Source: Rhizocola hellebori
Lineage (GTDB): Bacteria; Actinomycetota; Actinomycetes; Mycobacteriales; Micromonosporaceae
DNA length: 64,000 bases
Direction of reading: 5' to 3'
Assembly: GCF_016862955.1 (NCBI RefSeq)
Contig: NZ_BONY01000022.1
Span: 79,551-143,550 of the forward strand
This document shows, piece by piece, positions 42,926 through 52,801 of this stretch. Positions within the stretch are counted from its first letter, which is position 1; each line of letters starts with the position of its first letter. Both the position numbers and the translations under genes were made by a program. The notes under the pieces are model-generated. The model saw nothing but the letters and a program-made list of their open reading frames with translations. It searched no databases and was not told the origin of the DNA.

Positions 42926-43420
42926 CTAGTCGCGGCCGGTTCCCTTGACCCGCCATTGGCCCTTGCCGCGCGCCGGCGCGGACGGGCCGTGGATGCGCAG
43001 CTTCGTCACGAGGTTGTGGCCGACGACGCTGCCGATCCGGGTCAAGATCGTCTTATTGAGCAGGCGCAGCTGGGTCGCCCACGCGGTCGACTCGGCTTCC
43101 ACGGTCAACTCGCCGTCGGCCAGCGAGACCGGGCGGCTGTGCTCGGCTATGTCCGGGCCGACTACCTGCGCCCACGAGCCGAAGAGGGTCGCCTCGGCCG
43201 CTGGTCGCTGCCAGCCCCGGGTCTTGATCAGTTTGGCGAGCACATCGCCGAACAACGAGGGGTCGCGAGGGTCGGGCCCGGGACCGGAATATCCCCGCTT
43301 GCGGACGGAGGCCGGATCGCGCGGCGCCGCCTGCTGCCTCGCGGCGCGTTTGCGCAGCGCCGCCTCCAGGGCCGCGCGGGCCAGCTCGGGACCGGCCGGC
43401 TTCTCCTCCTCATTGGACAA
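42926..43420 (-). CDS. DUF721 family protein (RecF-linked)
   Basis: I choose TTG 43420 because GGGAGGT lies six bases upstream and the frame overlaps recF by 11 bases; there is no ATG nearby in frame. That gives 164 residues: a basic Ala/Arg N-terminus, then the DUF721 core [60 protein letters not shown] and [20 protein letters not shown]. Conserved between recF and gyrB in actinobacteria; distantly DciA-like, which suggests a replication role. Confidence 0.9.
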   Translation of the reverse strand: MSNEEEKPAGPELARAALEAALRKRAARQQAAPRDPASVRKRGYSGPGPDPRDPSLFGDVLAKLIKTRGWQRPAAEATLFGSWAQVVGPDIAEHSRPVSLADGELTVEAESTAWATQLRLLNKTILTRIGSVVGHNLVTKLRIHGPSAPARGKGQWRVKGTGRD

Positions 43421-44507
43421 GAGCCACCTCCCCCGGCGAGACCAAATATCGCGCTCCTCGTAAAGAGATTGGCACATCGGCCTCGACGGCGCAGGTAATG
43501 AGCACTTGCGACGCGTCTTTGACAAGGTCGGCGAGGCGTTCTCGGCGGCCGGTGTCCAGCTCTGCGAAGACATCATCCAGTACCAAGACAGGCTCAATGG
43601 CTTCTGAACGCAACAGGGTGTAGGAAGCCAACCTCATCGCCAGCGCGAAGGACCACGACTCGCCGTGGCTTGCGTATCCCTTCACCGGCAGATCGCCCAG
43701 ACGCAGCACGAGGTCATCGCGATGCGGCCCGGCCAGGGTGGTGCCCCGGGCGATCTCCTCGTCGCGCACGTCGGCCAGGGCTTGCAAGATGTTCTCCGGC
43801 ATCGCCGTGGCCTTATATTCCACCACCGCCTTGCCCTGGCCCGCGCTGACCTTCTGATACGCGTCCTCAAGATGCGGCGCCACCGAGTCGACCAGGGCGA
43901 GCCGTGCCTGCAGCAGCGTTGCGCCGTGCTCGGCAAGGTGCTGGTCCCAGACTTCCAAGGTGGACAGGTCGCCCTTGCGCCCGGCCACCTTGCGAGCGAG
44001 GTAGGCGCTGCGCAGCAAAGCGTTGCGCTGCTTGAGGACTCGCTCATAGTCGGCGCGTACCCCGGCGAAGCGCGGCTGGCGCGCCACGAGCAGATCGTCG
44101 AGGTAGCGCCGACGCTGCTCAGGGTCTCCGCGGACCAGGCTCAGGTCTTCGGGCGCGAACAGCACGAGCCGCAGCGCGCCGATCACATCGCGCGAGCGGC
44201 GCAGCGGCGATCTTCCCAAGCGGGCTCGATTGGCCTTGCCCGGAACGATTTCCAGCTCGGCCAGCAGCTCGCGTCCATCGTGGACAATGGCACACCGGAT
44301 CACCCCCGAGCTCGCTCCGCTGCGCACCAACGGCGCGTCGGAGGAGACCCGGTGACTGGCCAAGGTGGCCACATAACCCAGCGCCTCAACAAGGTTGGTC
44401 TTGCCCACCCCGTTGTGTCCAATGAGGACACTCGGGCCCGCCTCGAAGTCAACGGCGACTCCCGCGTAAGACCGAATGTCGGTCAGCTCAAGCCGCCGGA
44501 CGTACAC
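43410..44507 (-). CDS. recF: DNA replication and repair protein RecF
   Basis: A 365-residue SMC-like ATPase: [20 protein letters not shown], Walker [20 protein letters not shown], Walker B/signature region [23 protein letters not shown]. It loads RecA at gaps through RecFOR. Six bases downstream of gnd in the dnaN operon; overlaps DUF721 by 11 bases. Confidence 0.97.
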   Translation of the reverse strand: MYVRRLELTDIRSYAGVAVDFEAGPSVLIGHNGVGKTNLVEALGYVATLASHRVSSDAPLVRSGASSGVIRCAIVHDGRELLAELEIVPGKANRARLGRSPLRRSRDVIGALRLVLFAPEDLSLVRGDPEQRRRYLDDLLVARQPRFAGVRADYERVLKQRNALLRSAYLARKVAGRKGDLSTLEVWDQHLAEHGATLLQARLALVDSVAPHLEDAYQKVSAGQGKAVVEYKATAMPENILQALADVRDEEIARGTTLAGPHRDDLVLRLGDLPVKGYASHGESWSFALAMRLASYTLLRSEAIEPVLVLDDVFAELDTGRRERLADLVKDASQVLITCAVEADVPISLRGARYLVSPGEVALVQ

Positions 44508-44513
44508 GACGCG

Positions 44514-45398
44514 TTACTCTCCGGCTTGGCTTTTGACCGCGTGGCCACCGAACTGGTTGCGCAGCGCGGCAATAGCCTTCATCGCGGGCGAGTCGTCCTG
44601 GCGGGAAGCGAAGCGGGCGAACAGCGAGGCCGCGATCACGTGCATCGGCACCGCGAGCCGGATCGCCTCCTCGACCGTCCACCGGCCCTCGCCAGTGTCG
44701 TCGGCGTATCCCTTCAGCTTGTCCAGATGCGGATCCTCCGCCAGCGCGCGGCTCATCAGGTCGAGCAGCCACGACCGGACCACCGTCCCCTCGCGCCACG
44801 AGGCGAAAACCCCGGGCACGTCAGACACGATCTCCGACTTCTCCAACAGCTCGTAGCCTTCGGCGTAGGCGTGCATGAGGCCGTACTCGATGCCGTTGTG
44901 GACCATCTTCGCGTAGTGGCCGGCCCCGACGCCGCCCGCGTGGACGAAGCCGAACTCACCGGGCGGCTTGAGCGCCTCAAAGATCGGCATCGCGAGAGCG
45001 ACATGGTCGACCTCGCCGCCGACCATGAGCGCGTAACCATATTCCTTGCCCCAAACCCCACCCGAGACGCCGACGTCGAGATAGCCGATGCCGTGCTCGG
45101 CCAGGCGCACCGCGCGCGGCATGTCGTCGCTGAAGCGCGAGTTGCCGCCGTCGATCACCACGTCGCCGGGGCTCAGCAACGGAATCAGCTCGTCGATCGT
45201 CTGCTCGGTGATCTCGCCCGCGGGCACCATCGCCCAGATGACGCGAGGGCTGGCCAGCTTGTCGACCATATCGGCCAGGCCGGTGGCGTCGCTGATATCC
45301 GGATTGCGGTCGTAACCGACGACCTCGTGTCCTGCGGCGCGCAGGCGGTCACGCATGTTCCCGCCCATCTTGCCCAGGCCAATGAGCCCCAGCTGCAT
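44514..45398 (-). CDS. gnd: 6-phosphogluconate dehydrogenase (short, YqeC/Gnd type)
   Basis: 294 residues: N-terminal Rossmann LGLIGLGKMGGNMRDRL, then NSRFSDDMPRAVRLAEHGIG, LDVGVSGGVWGKEYGYALMV (the GVSGG substrate loop) and GHYAKMVHNGIEYGLMHAYA (catalytic Lys/Asn/Glu). It oxidatively decarboxylates 6-phosphogluconate with NAD(P)+. A gnd between dnaN and recF is common in streptomycetes and relatives. Six bases from each neighbour. Confidence 0.95.
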   Translation of the reverse strand: MQLGLIGLGKMGGNMRDRLRAAGHEVVGYDRNPDISDATGLADMVDKLASPRVIWAMVPAGEITEQTIDELIPLLSPGDVVIDGGNSRFSDDMPRAVRLAEHGIGYLDVGVSGGVWGKEYGYALMVGGEVDHVALAMPIFEALKPPGEFGFVHAGGVGAGHYAKMVHNGIEYGLMHAYAEGYELLEKSEIVSDVPGVFASWREGTVVRSWLLDLMSRALAEDPHLDKLKGYADDTGEGRWTVEEAIRLAVPMHVIAASLFARFASRQDDSPAMKAIAALRNQFGGHAVKSQAGE

Positions 45399-45404
45399 GT
45401 GCTC

Positions 45405-46544
45405 TTACCTTCCGACGCGAATTGGCATGATCAGGTACCGGAAACCGGCGATCACCGCACCATCGTCACCCGCTGGCGTGATCACCGCAGGCTTAAACGG
45501 ATCATTGAAGGAAAAGACCGCAGTGGGGGCGTTCAGCGCACCGAGCCCTTCGATGAGGTACTGCGGGTTGAAGGCGACCGTCATGGTCTCTCCGGTAAAG
45601 GTGGCCTCCATCGCCTCGCTGGCGCGAGCCTCCTCTGTGCCGCCCGCCTCGACGACCAAGCCGTCTTCGCTGAAGCTCAGCCGGACCGGGGTCGCCTTCT
45701 CGGCCACCAGCGAGACGCGCTTGACCACCTCGGTCAGGGCGGCGACGCCGACCCGAGCCTCGGAGGAGTAGGTGGGGGCGAACAGCGAACGCACCGGCGG
45801 GTACGACTGGCCGTCGAGCAGGCGGCTGGTGGTACGGCGGGTGCCGCCCACGAAACCGATCATGCCTTCCCCGGCGGAGCCGCTTCCACCGAGCGCGATG
45901 GTGACCTCCCCGCCGAGCGGGCCGAGGGTCTTGGCCGTGTCGGCGAGGGTGCGGGCCGGAACCAGCGCGTTGGTGTTGATGTCGGGGTCGTTGGGGCTCC
46001 ACGAGATCTCGCGCACGGCCAGCCGGTACCGGTCGGTGGCGAGCAGGGCGAGCGTGTCGCCGGTCAGCTCGACCCGGACCCCGGTCATCATCGGCAGCGT
46101 CTCATCGCGGCCGGCGGCCATCGCGACCTGGGCCACGGCGGCCGCGAACACGGCAGCCTCGACCGTGCCGGCGCTGGCAGGCAGCTCGGGCAGGGTCGGA
46201 TAGTCCTCGACGGGCATGGTGGGCAGCGTGAAGCGAGCGCTTCCACAGACCAGCTCCAGATGGGAGCCCACAGCGGCGATCTCCACTGGCTTCTTGGCCG
46301 GGAGCGCCTTGGTGATCTCGGCCAGGAGACGCCCGGAGACGAGGGCGGCGCCGTCAGCGTCGGCCTGCACATCGACGTCGACCTGGTTGGAGACCTCGTA
46401 GTCGAAGCCGGAGACGTGGAGCCGGCCATCGATCACCCGGAGCATCGCACCGGCAAGCACCGGCACCGACGGTCTGCTCGGCAAGCTTTTGGCCGTCCAC
46501 GCCACCGCGTCGGCAAGCGCATCCCGCTCGACCCGGAACTTCAT
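45405..46544 (-). CDS. dnaN: DNA polymerase III beta subunit (sliding clamp)
   Basis: ATG 46544 (MKFRVERDALADAVAWTAKS) follows GGGAGG; an upstream in-frame start would add 12 residues without a ribosome site. 379 residues with three clamp domains; recognisable phrases include SVPVLAGAMLRVIDGRLHVS, FTLPTMPVEDYPTLPELP, MMTGVRVELTGDTLALLATD and the C-terminal GFRYLIMPIRVGR ending in the conserved P(M/V)R motif. First gene of the dnaN-gnd-recF-DUF721 operon, transcribed away from oriC. Confidence 0.97.
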   Translation of the reverse strand: MKFRVERDALADAVAWTAKSLPSRPSVPVLAGAMLRVIDGRLHVSGFDYEVSNQVDVDVQADADGAALVSGRLLAEITKALPAKKPVEIAAVGSHLELVCGSARFTLPTMPVEDYPTLPELPASAGTVEAAVFAAAVAQVAMAAGRDETLPMMTGVRVELTGDTLALLATDRYRLAVREISWSPNDPDINTNALVPARTLADTAKTLGPLGGEVTIALGGSGSAGEGMIGFVGGTRRTTSRLLDGQSYPPVRSLFAPTYSSEARVGVAALTEVVKRVSLVAEKATPVRLSFSEDGLVVEAGGTEEARASEAMEATFTGETMTVAFNPQYLIEGLGALNAPTAVFSFNDPFKPAVITPAGDDGAVIAGFRYLIMPIRVGR

Positions 46545-46589
46545 AACTGCCTCCCAGCTCTCCAGTTTCGCTAAAACCATAGGCCCTGC

Positions 46590-47095
46590 CGACGATCTCC
46601 TAATTCGCAGGATCCGTCCACAGATCGAGCCCAGGTGATTTTGTTTTGTTTTCTCTATTAGAGATAAAACCCATCTTGTTCATAGGTCCTGTGGAAACTG
46701 GGGATAACCCCTCTTCCCACTGCTCAGGAGCGGTGTGGCCCTGTGGACGGGCTGTGGACTGCCGGTGGATAACTAGCCCAGTTGTCCACAGCGGGCGAAT
46801 CGTCCCCAGGTTGTCCACCGCTCTCCACAGGTTATCCACCGGATGTCCCCAGGGGTTATCCCCAGACTGTGGACTAAGTCCTTCGTGACACTCCACAGGG
46901 ATATCCACGGATCATGGAGGCTTATCCACGGATCATGGACGTCGGTCCACACCTTTTCCACACCAAGATTTTTAGACCATTTTTTGTCCACAGCCATCCA
47001 CAACCCGTCCACAGGAAATCCACCGGGTTATCCACTGACTTATCCACCGAACCTGTGGACAAAGTCGGGGCAACCATCTGAGACCTCGCCTGACT
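46590..47095. other. Chromosomal replication origin oriC
   Basis: About 500 bases between dnaN and the sigma-factor gene, packed with DnaA boxes in both orientations. Perfect TTGTCCACA at 46782, 46984 and (minus) 47054; near-perfect TTATCCACC/G/T at 46764 (minus), 46832, 46922, 47028 and 47040; TTGTCCACC at 46811; plus several weaker ones, about fifteen in all. An AT-rich block lies at the dnaN side. No perfect TTATCCACA occurs here. The usual location, dnaA-dnaN, is kept except that two genes separate it from dnaA. Confidence 0.95.
46637..46682. other. AT-rich DNA unwinding element candidate
   Basis: Runs of TTTTG and TTATTAG-type bases (ATTTTGTTTTGTTTTC then TATTAGAGATAAAA) stand out in otherwise GC-rich sequence, at the dnaN edge of the DnaA-box array, which is where a duplex-unwinding element is expected. 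Confidence 0.65.
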
Positions 47096-47141
47096 TCAGT
47101 TGTCGTACGGTGTCATACCCCTACGACAAAAGGCTGTACAC

Positions 47142-47648
47142 ATGGATTCGACTGCGGCCGACTTCGACGCCTACGTCAGGGCCAGAACCCCGGCGTTGCT
47201 TCGGTCGGCCTATTTGCTCACGGGTGACCAGCACCTTGCGGAGGATCTGGTACAGGATGCGCTGATCCGGACACACCGTGCCTGGCGGCGCCTCGCAGAC
47301 TCCAACCCGGACGCTTACACGCGAAAAGTGATGTACCACTTGAACATCGGCTGGTGGCGGCGTGGTCGATCAGCGGAACGCAGCACGGAGCAGGTACCGG
47401 AAAGGGCGGAGGCTGGCCGGTACGACGTCTCGGACAACCGGCTCGTGCTGCGACATGCCTTGAACCAATTGCCCCCCAAGCGAAGAGCGGTCATCGTGCT
47501 GAGGTACTTCGAGGATCTCACCGAGTCAGCGACCGCCGAGGTGCTGGGGATATCGATCGGCACGGTCAAGTCGCAGACCTCGAAAGCCCTTGTCCAGCTG
47601 CGAAAATTCGCGCCCCAATTGCTTGAGGTGGAGGGAATGCTGCGATGA
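47142..47648 (+). CDS. SigE-family ECF RNA polymerase sigma factor
   Basis: ATG 47142 (MDSTAADFDAYVRARTPALL) follows AAAGG; 168 residues. Region 2: RSAYLLTGDQHLAEDLVQDA then LIRTHRAWRRLADSNPDAYT; -10 contact RKVMYHLNIGWWRR; region 4: LNQLPPKRRAVIVLRYFEDL then TESATAEVLGISIGTVKSQT. This is the short SigE group that typically pairs with a membrane protein, here the overlapping next gene (ATGA). It sits between oriC and dnaA. Confidence 0.94.
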   Translation: MDSTAADFDAYVRARTPALLRSAYLLTGDQHLAEDLVQDALIRTHRAWRRLADSNPDAYTRKVMYHLNIGWWRRGRSAERSTEQVPERAEAGRYDVSDNRLVLRHALNQLPPKRRAVIVLRYFEDLTESATAEVLGISIGTVKSQTSKALVQLRKFAPQLLEVEGMLR

Positions 47649-48844
47649 CTCAGGATCTGAGAGCAGGGCTGGCCGAGTTGGCCGGAGAGGCGCGATCGGT
47701 CGATCTGCGCGACCGCGTATTAAGAGGTTCACGTCGCTTGGCCCTGCGGCAGCGTGTCATCGGCGCCGGGATGGCCTCGGTGGCCCTGGCCGGCGTGGTC
47801 GGTGTGCTGGTGCTGATCGGTCCCGGCGGCGACGTGAAGCCCCCGATCGGGTCGCCCACACCGACTGTGGCGTCGCCTTCACCATCGGCGTCGCCCACCC
47901 CGTCGCCAGAACCGGTGCCACCGGTGGACATCCGCAACGCGTCGTTCGTCGTGCCCGCGTTTCCGGAGACGACAGATTGCCCCGCCGGGCTGCGAAAGTT
48001 CGTCGACGGCAGGGTCGATGTGGATCCGAATGCGTCGCCGCAGGAGACCAGTCTGATGCTGGACGGCAAGCCGACGATGGCAGATGTCGACGGAAAGCCG
48101 GGTGCGGAGATCCTCACCGTGATCTGGTGCCGTGGGTATGTAGCGCATGGTCAGGTCCTGGCGCTCGAGGTTTCGCCGACCGGCGAGCTTTCCCCGCTCG
48201 GCTTCGTCCTTCGCTCGCCCGACCATCAGAGTTTCGAAGTGGACTCGGACAAGCCGATCGTCGTCCGCGACGGGGTCGTCGAGGTGACCGTGCTGAGCCC
48301 GATCGTGCCCGACGGCGGGCATTACATCCTTGATATGCAGGTGCGCGCTTACCGCTTCCAAAATGGAAGCTTCAGTCAGGTGGGCGGTCCGACCAAGTTC
48401 GCCAATCCCCCATCGGATCCAGCGAAGACCGACATGGCCAACGCCACCGTGAAGTTGATAGCGCCGGGGGGTCTGGGTTTCGTCAAGCTGGTCAATGGTT
48501 CGGGCATCGCTCGCTTTGGGGAGAACAGTTACTCCGTGACCATGGTGCGGTCAGAATTCATCGGCAGCGGCGAGCAGACGGAAGCAGTCGTGCTCTACCG
48601 ACTGGTTGACCAGGTCGGCACTGTTTCCGAGACGATCGCGGTCTACACCTTCCGGATGAGCCCGGTCCCTGGGGATTACCTCTTTATAGGGGTGGCATCC
48701 GGCCAGGACGGGATAGCCCATGTGCAGACGTTCGACGCGGTGGGTTCGCAAGTGAAGGTCACCGTAGAGCTGGCCGGGGGCGGCACCGAGGTCCGCACCT
48801 ATCGGAAGAAGGTCAACGAACTGCGATGGGAGAGGTTGAGCTAG
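47645..48844 (+). CDS. Single-pass membrane protein coupled to SigE-family factor (probable anti-sigma-like partner)
   Basis: 399 residues: a cytoplasmic N-terminus (TQDLRAGLAELAGEARSVDL, RDRVLRGSRRLALRQR), one helix (VIGAGMASVALAGVVGVLVLI) and a Pro/Ser/Thr linker, then a large extracytoplasmic beta-rich domain with PTMADVDGKPGAEILTVIWC and repeated FG-GAP-like turns. Its N-terminus fits the sigma-binding part of SigE-associated membrane proteins. Its stop overlaps the convergent dnaA stop by four bases. Confidence 0.82.
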   Translation: MTQDLRAGLAELAGEARSVDLRDRVLRGSRRLALRQRVIGAGMASVALAGVVGVLVLIGPGGDVKPPIGSPTPTVASPSPSASPTPSPEPVPPVDIRNASFVVPAFPETTDCPAGLRKFVDGRVDVDPNASPQETSLMLDGKPTMADVDGKPGAEILTVIWCRGYVAHGQVLALEVSPTGELSPLGFVLRSPDHQSFEVDSDKPIVVRDGVVEVTVLSPIVPDGGHYILDMQVRAYRFQNGSFSQVGGPTKFANPPSDPAKTDMANATVKLIAPGGLGFVKLVNGSGIARFGENSYSVTMVRSEFIGSGEQTEAVVLYRLVDQVGTVSETIAVYTFRMSPVPGDYLFIGVASGQDGIAHVQTFDAVGSQVKVTVELAGGGTEVRTYRKKVNELRWERLS

Positions 48845-50415
48845 CTCTGCTTGATGCGGTTGGTGAGTTCGGCGATCTGGTTGTACAAGGATCGCCGTTC
48901 CGCCATCTGCTGCCGTATCTTCCGGTCGGCGTGCATGACCGTGGTGTGGTCGCGGCCGCCGAAGGCCTGGCCTATCCGGGGCAGCGACAGGTCGGTCAGC
49001 TCGCGGCACAGGTACATGGCGACCTGGCGCGCGTTGACCAGCACCCGGGAGCGGGAGTGCCCGCGCAGGTCCTCGAGGCTCACCCCGAAGTAGTCCGAAG
49101 TGGAACTCATGATCTGGTCGGCGGTGATCTCGGGGGCGGCGTCGTCTGGGATGAAGTCGCGCAGCACCTCCTCCGCGATCGGCAGGGTGACTGCGCTGCG
49201 CGAAAGGTTGGCATAGGCGGTCACCCGGATGAGTGCGCCCTCGAGCTCGCGGATCGAGTTGGAAACGCGGGAGGCGATGAACTCCAGCACGTCGCCCGGG
49301 GCGTGCAGTCGCTCCTGGGCCGCCTTCTTCTGCAGGATCGCAATACGCGTCTCAAGATCGGGTGGCTGGATGTCGGCGAGCAGGCCCCACTCGAAGCGGG
49401 TGCGCAGCCGATCCTCCAAAGTGGCCAGAGCCTTGGGCGAGCGGTCGGACGAGATGACGATCTGCTTGTTCGCGTTGTGCAGCGTATTGAAGGTGTGGAA
49501 GAACTCCTCCTGGGTTCTCTCCTTCTTCTCCAAGAACTGGATGTCGTCGATCAGGAGGATGTCGACCTCGCGGTGCCGGCGCTGGAAGTCGTGGCCGCGG
49601 TTGTCACGAACCGAATTGATGTAGTCGTTTGTGAACTCTTCAGTCGACACGTAGCGCACTATCCGGGCGTGCCCGAGCTCCTTGGCGTAATGCCCGATCG
49701 CGTGCAGCAGGTGGGTCTTGCCCAGCCCCGAGCCGCCGTAGATGAACAGGGGGTTGTAAGCCTTCGCGGGTGACTCGGCCACCGCGACCGCCGCCGCGTG
49801 CGCGAAACGGTTCGAGGAGCCGATGACGAAGGTCTCGAAGCGGTACTTCGGGTTGAGCTTCGGCCCGGCCTCCGCGGCGGGCACGCTCTGCCGGCCATGC
49901 ATGGGCCTGTCCAGCGACCGATGATCGTCGTCGTGGTCGGGGGTCGGATCGCCGGGCCGGGACCTTCCGTGGATCGGGCTGTCATGCCGGGGCAGCGGCG
50001 GTGGCGGCGAGGTGTCCCGCGGACGCTGGGACGGCACAGAGAATAAGGCGTCTTCATCGTCGGCGGGCGGCGCGAAAGCCGGCGTCATGATCGAGGTGGC
50101 GAAGGCAGGTTGCGCGGCCTGGACCGGGGCGGGCGCGGGCGCCTCCTCCGGCGGACGCACCGTGGCCACCACCTGAAGCGATCGGCCCAGCACCCGCGAC
50201 AGCGCCTCGGTGATCGCCGGCCGGAGCCTTTGCTCGATGATCTCGCGCACCTGTGGATTGGGAACGCTGAGCAGAGCCGTGTCCTCAACTATGGCGCGCA
50301 GGCGGGTCAGCCGGAGGTAGGCCTTCTGCTGGGGGGAGACGATCTCGTCGCGCAACTCGGCGGTCGCGGCCTGCCACACGGCCTCCAGCTCGGAGGCGGT
50401 CATCATCTCGGTCAT
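48841..50415 (-). CDS. dnaA: Chromosomal replication initiator DnaA
   Basis: ATG 50415 ([20 protein letters not shown]); a longer in-frame start at 50505 lacks a ribosome site. 524 residues. Domain I at 1-85, a Pro/Asp/Arg-rich linker (domain II) to about 185, AAA+ domain with [20 protein letters not shown] and [20 protein letters not shown], box VII/ISS-type [16 protein letters not shown], and domain IV with [20 protein letters not shown]. It binds the oriC boxes. Converges tail-to-tail with the sigma-partner gene. Confidence 0.97.
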   Translation of the reverse strand: MTEMMTASELEAVWQAATAELRDEIVSPQQKAYLRLTRLRAIVEDTALLSVPNPQVREIIEQRLRPAITEALSRVLGRSLQVVATVRPPEEAPAPAPVQAAQPAFATSIMTPAFAPPADDEDALFSVPSQRPRDTSPPPPLPRHDSPIHGRSRPGDPTPDHDDDHRSLDRPMHGRQSVPAAEAGPKLNPKYRFETFVIGSSNRFAHAAAVAVAESPAKAYNPLFIYGGSGLGKTHLLHAIGHYAKELGHARIVRYVSTEEFTNDYINSVRDNRGHDFQRRHREVDILLIDDIQFLEKKERTQEEFFHTFNTLHNANKQIVISSDRSPKALATLEDRLRTRFEWGLLADIQPPDLETRIAILQKKAAQERLHAPGDVLEFIASRVSNSIRELEGALIRVTAYANLSRSAVTLPIAEEVLRDFIPDDAAPEITADQIMSSTSDYFGVSLEDLRGHSRSRVLVNARQVAMYLCRELTDLSLPRIGQAFGGRDHTTVMHADRKIRQQMAERRSLYNQIAELTNRIKQS

Positions 50416-51026
50416 GCCCGGGCCCCCCGCGCGACCGCGGCAGAAAGGGACTTCACCCGGCCGCCCGCGCAGAGCCGCCAGCCCGCAAGAACGAACCCCA
50501 GCCACATGATGGAGTCGCGCTCGTGGTTCATGTCCGGCCCTTCATTGCGGTTGGCTCCGAGCTATCACGATGTCTTCACTGTCCGTGGCGAGTGGAGATC
50601 CTAAATCCGGGTTATCCCCGGGTTCCATAAAGTTCTCCACAGGTTATCCACAGGCCGTGACCGCGGCCCGGAGAGACGCCAATACCGCAACTTGGCGCAT
50701 GCCCGCCTTCGTTGTGCCAACGAGCCATACGCTTCTGCGGTTTTGCCGCAGCGCGATTTATGATGCCGGTTTTTCCGCCGCAGCCGCGATTCCTGGAGTC
50801 CCCCACAGATCCGGTACCACGGCACGCTAACAGGGTTATCCACAGGCGTCCACAGCTGTCCACAGGGTCACGCTGGGTATCGGCGAGAAAGCAGATGTTG
50901 GCCTGCCCTTATCAGGCGTGTAGGCTGGACCGGTTGTGCCGTCTCATCGAGCATTTGCTACGGTGTGCCCGCACAGCAGATAACTATTCCCGCGTATCCG
51001 GCGGGCAGACCCCAGGAGAACCAGAC
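50416..51026. promoter_or_regulatory. dnaA-rpmH divergent intergenic region with DnaA boxes
   Basis: 611 bases holding the divergent promoters of dnaA and rpmH. Two perfect TTATCCACA boxes (50644-50652, 50836-50844) plus GTCCACAG repeats at 50845-50865 and degenerate boxes near 50615-50640. These probably autoregulate dnaA or form a second origin lobe. No gene seen. Confidence 0.85.
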
Positions 51027-51164
51027 GTGAGCAAGCGCACGTATCAGCCGAACAACCGCAGGCGCGCGAAGACCCACGGCTTCCGGCTGCGCATGCGCAC
51101 CCGCGCCGGCCGCGCTGTCCTGTCTTCGCGCCGGGGCAAGGGCCGCGCCCGCCTGGCGGTCTAA
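51027..51164 (+). CDS. rpmH: 50S ribosomal protein L34
   Basis: GTG 51027 follows CAGGAGAACC. 45 residues starting [20 protein letters not shown], then the KR-rich [20 protein letters not shown] core. Position upstream of rnpA is universal. Confidence 0.98.
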   Translation: MSKRTYQPNNRRRAKTHGFRLRMRTRAGRAVLSSRRGKGRARLAV

Positions 51165-51180
51165 ACACCTAGGGAGCTAC

Positions 51181-51537
51181 ATGCTGCCAGCAGCACACCG
51201 GCTTCGGCGGAGTGGGGACTTCGCCACCACGGTGCGCGGCGGAAGGCGCGCGAGCCGAGGCAGCGTAGTGGTGCACCTCACGCAACCCGCCCAAGTTGGT
51301 GACGAGCCGACAAAGGCGGGTTTCGTCGTTTCCAAAGCCGTGGGTGGGGCGGTTGTCCGTAACAGGGTCAAGCGTCGCCTTCGTCACCTGGTGGCCGAAC
51401 GCGTTGGCAAGCTTCCACCCGGCTCCATGCTGGTGGTTCGTGCTTTGCCTGGGACGGCTTTTGTTGGGTACCGACAAATGGCTATCGATTTGGATCTTGC
51501 ACTTGAAGCGGCGGCACGGCAGCGGAGCCCACGATGA
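51181..51537 (+). CDS. rnpA: Ribonuclease P protein component
   Basis: 118 residues with the RNR signature [19 protein letters not shown] and the N-terminal [14 protein letters not shown]. It is the protein cofactor of RNase P for tRNA 5' processing. Overlaps yidD by four bases (ATGA). Confidence 0.97.
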   Translation: MLPAAHRLRRSGDFATTVRGGRRASRGSVVVHLTQPAQVGDEPTKAGFVVSKAVGGAVVRNRVKRRLRHLVAERVGKLPPGSMLVVRALPGTAFVGYRQMAIDLDLALEAAARQRSPR

Positions 51538-51815
51538 ACGCCAATGCGCGACCCACGACACTGGCCGGTCGTGTGCTGGCGCTTCCCATCATCGCGTACC
51601 GTCGTTGGGTAAGCCCGGGCCTTCCGGCCCGCTGCCGGTTCTACCCGTCCTGCAGCGCCTACGCGCTGGAGGCGATCACGCGCCATGGCGCACTGAAGGG
51701 TTTCTGGCTCGCGGTCCGGCGGATCGGGCGCTGCCACCCCTTCCATCCGGGCGGATATGACCCTGTGCCGCCTGGCCGGACTGAAGCGACTGGAGCAACA
51801 CCCTCATGGGAATAG
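51534..51815 (+). CDS. yidD: Membrane protein insertion efficiency factor YidD
   Basis: 93 residues with the YidD core [40 protein letters not shown] and [18 protein letters not shown]. The three conserved cysteines are present. Overlaps yidC by ten bases. Confidence 0.96.
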   Translation: MNANARPTTLAGRVLALPIIAYRRWVSPGLPARCRFYPSCSAYALEAITRHGALKGFWLAVRRIGRCHPFHPGGYDPVPPGRTEATGATPSWE

Positions 51816-52762
51816 TGATGGGGCCGATCTACTGGGTTATCTCGTGGATCATGCTCGCCTGGCACTCGCTGTTCGACAAGATCGGCATCGACGGCACCTG
51901 GCTCGGTACCAACTGGGACTGGGTGCTGGCCATCGTCTTTCTTGTGATCACCGTCCGGGTGATCATCTTCCCGCTCTTCGTGAAGCAGATCCGATCCCAG
52001 CGAGCCATGCAGGCGCTTCAGCCGCAGATGAAGGCGCTGCAGGAGAAGCACAAGGGTGACAAGGAGACGCTCCAGAAGGAAATGATGGAGCTCTACCGGC
52101 GGGAGAAGGCCAACCCGCTGATGGGCTGCCTTCCTCTGCTGATCCAGATGCCGATCTTCCTGGGCGTCTTCCACATCATCAAGCGTCTCGGCACCGGCAC
52201 CAGCAACAAGGAGCTTTACGGCTGGACCGTCGCTCAGTTCGACAGCGGCGCCGCGGCGAAGCTGTTCGGTGTCTCGATCGGCGCGACCTTCGGCGCGGGC
52301 GGCTTTGCCGCGGTGCTCTGCGGTGTGCTCGGCGTCGTCATGATCGCGACCACTTACATGACCAGCCGCCAGATGATCCTCAAGACCGGCTGGGCCGAGG
52401 ACCCGACCCAGAAGATGATGCAGAAGCTGATGCTGTACGGCATCCCGGCCACTCTGATCATCTCGGCTGTCGCCTTCCCGCTCGGTCTGATCATCTACTG
52501 GACGACCTCCAACCTGTTCTCGCTCGGGCAGCAGATGTGGGTGCTGAAGAAGTACCCGCCGCCGAGGGTGGGCGGCGCGAAGGCTGAGCCCAAGGCCCCG
52601 CTCGACCCGGAGCTGGCCAAGGCGCTCGCCCCGAAGGTGGGCGCGAAGCCGACCACCGCACCGAAGCCCAGCACTGCCGCTAAGCCCGACGCCGGCGCGA
52701 AGCCCACCACCGCCAAGCCCACCACTGGGAAGCGCAAGACGGTGAAGAAGAACGTCTCCTGA
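51806..52762 (+). CDS. yidC: Membrane protein insertase YidC
   Basis: 318 residues. Helices near [36 protein letters not shown] (with the conserved Arg in the groove), [37 protein letters not shown] and [20 protein letters not shown]. The coiled cytoplasmic hairpin is [20 protein letters not shown]. The C-terminal tail after YPPPRVGG is a Lys/Pro/Thr/Ala-rich low-complexity extension, usual in actinobacteria. Confidence 0.97.
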   Translation: MGIVMGPIYWVISWIMLAWHSLFDKIGIDGTWLGTNWDWVLAIVFLVITVRVIIFPLFVKQIRSQRAMQALQPQMKALQEKHKGDKETLQKEMMELYRREKANPLMGCLPLLIQMPIFLGVFHIIKRLGTGTSNKELYGWTVAQFDSGAAAKLFGVSIGATFGAGGFAAVLCGVLGVVMIATTYMTSRQMILKTGWAEDPTQKMMQKLMLYGIPATLIISAVAFPLGLIIYWTTSNLFSLGQQMWVLKKYPPPRVGGAKAEPKAPLDPELAKALAPKVGAKPTTAPKPSTAAKPDAGAKPTTAKPTTGKRKTVKKNVS

Positions 52763-52801
52763 CTTGAAGTAAGTAAGCAACACCACCAATCGGAGAAGAA
52801 C

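Noticed and set aside
43665..46574. A 969-codon open frame on the plus strand across recF, gnd and dnaN
   Set aside because: It is antisense to three certain genes; long antisense frames are expected in very GC-rich coding DNA, and the translation is rich in His, Arg, Gly and Asp with no domain.
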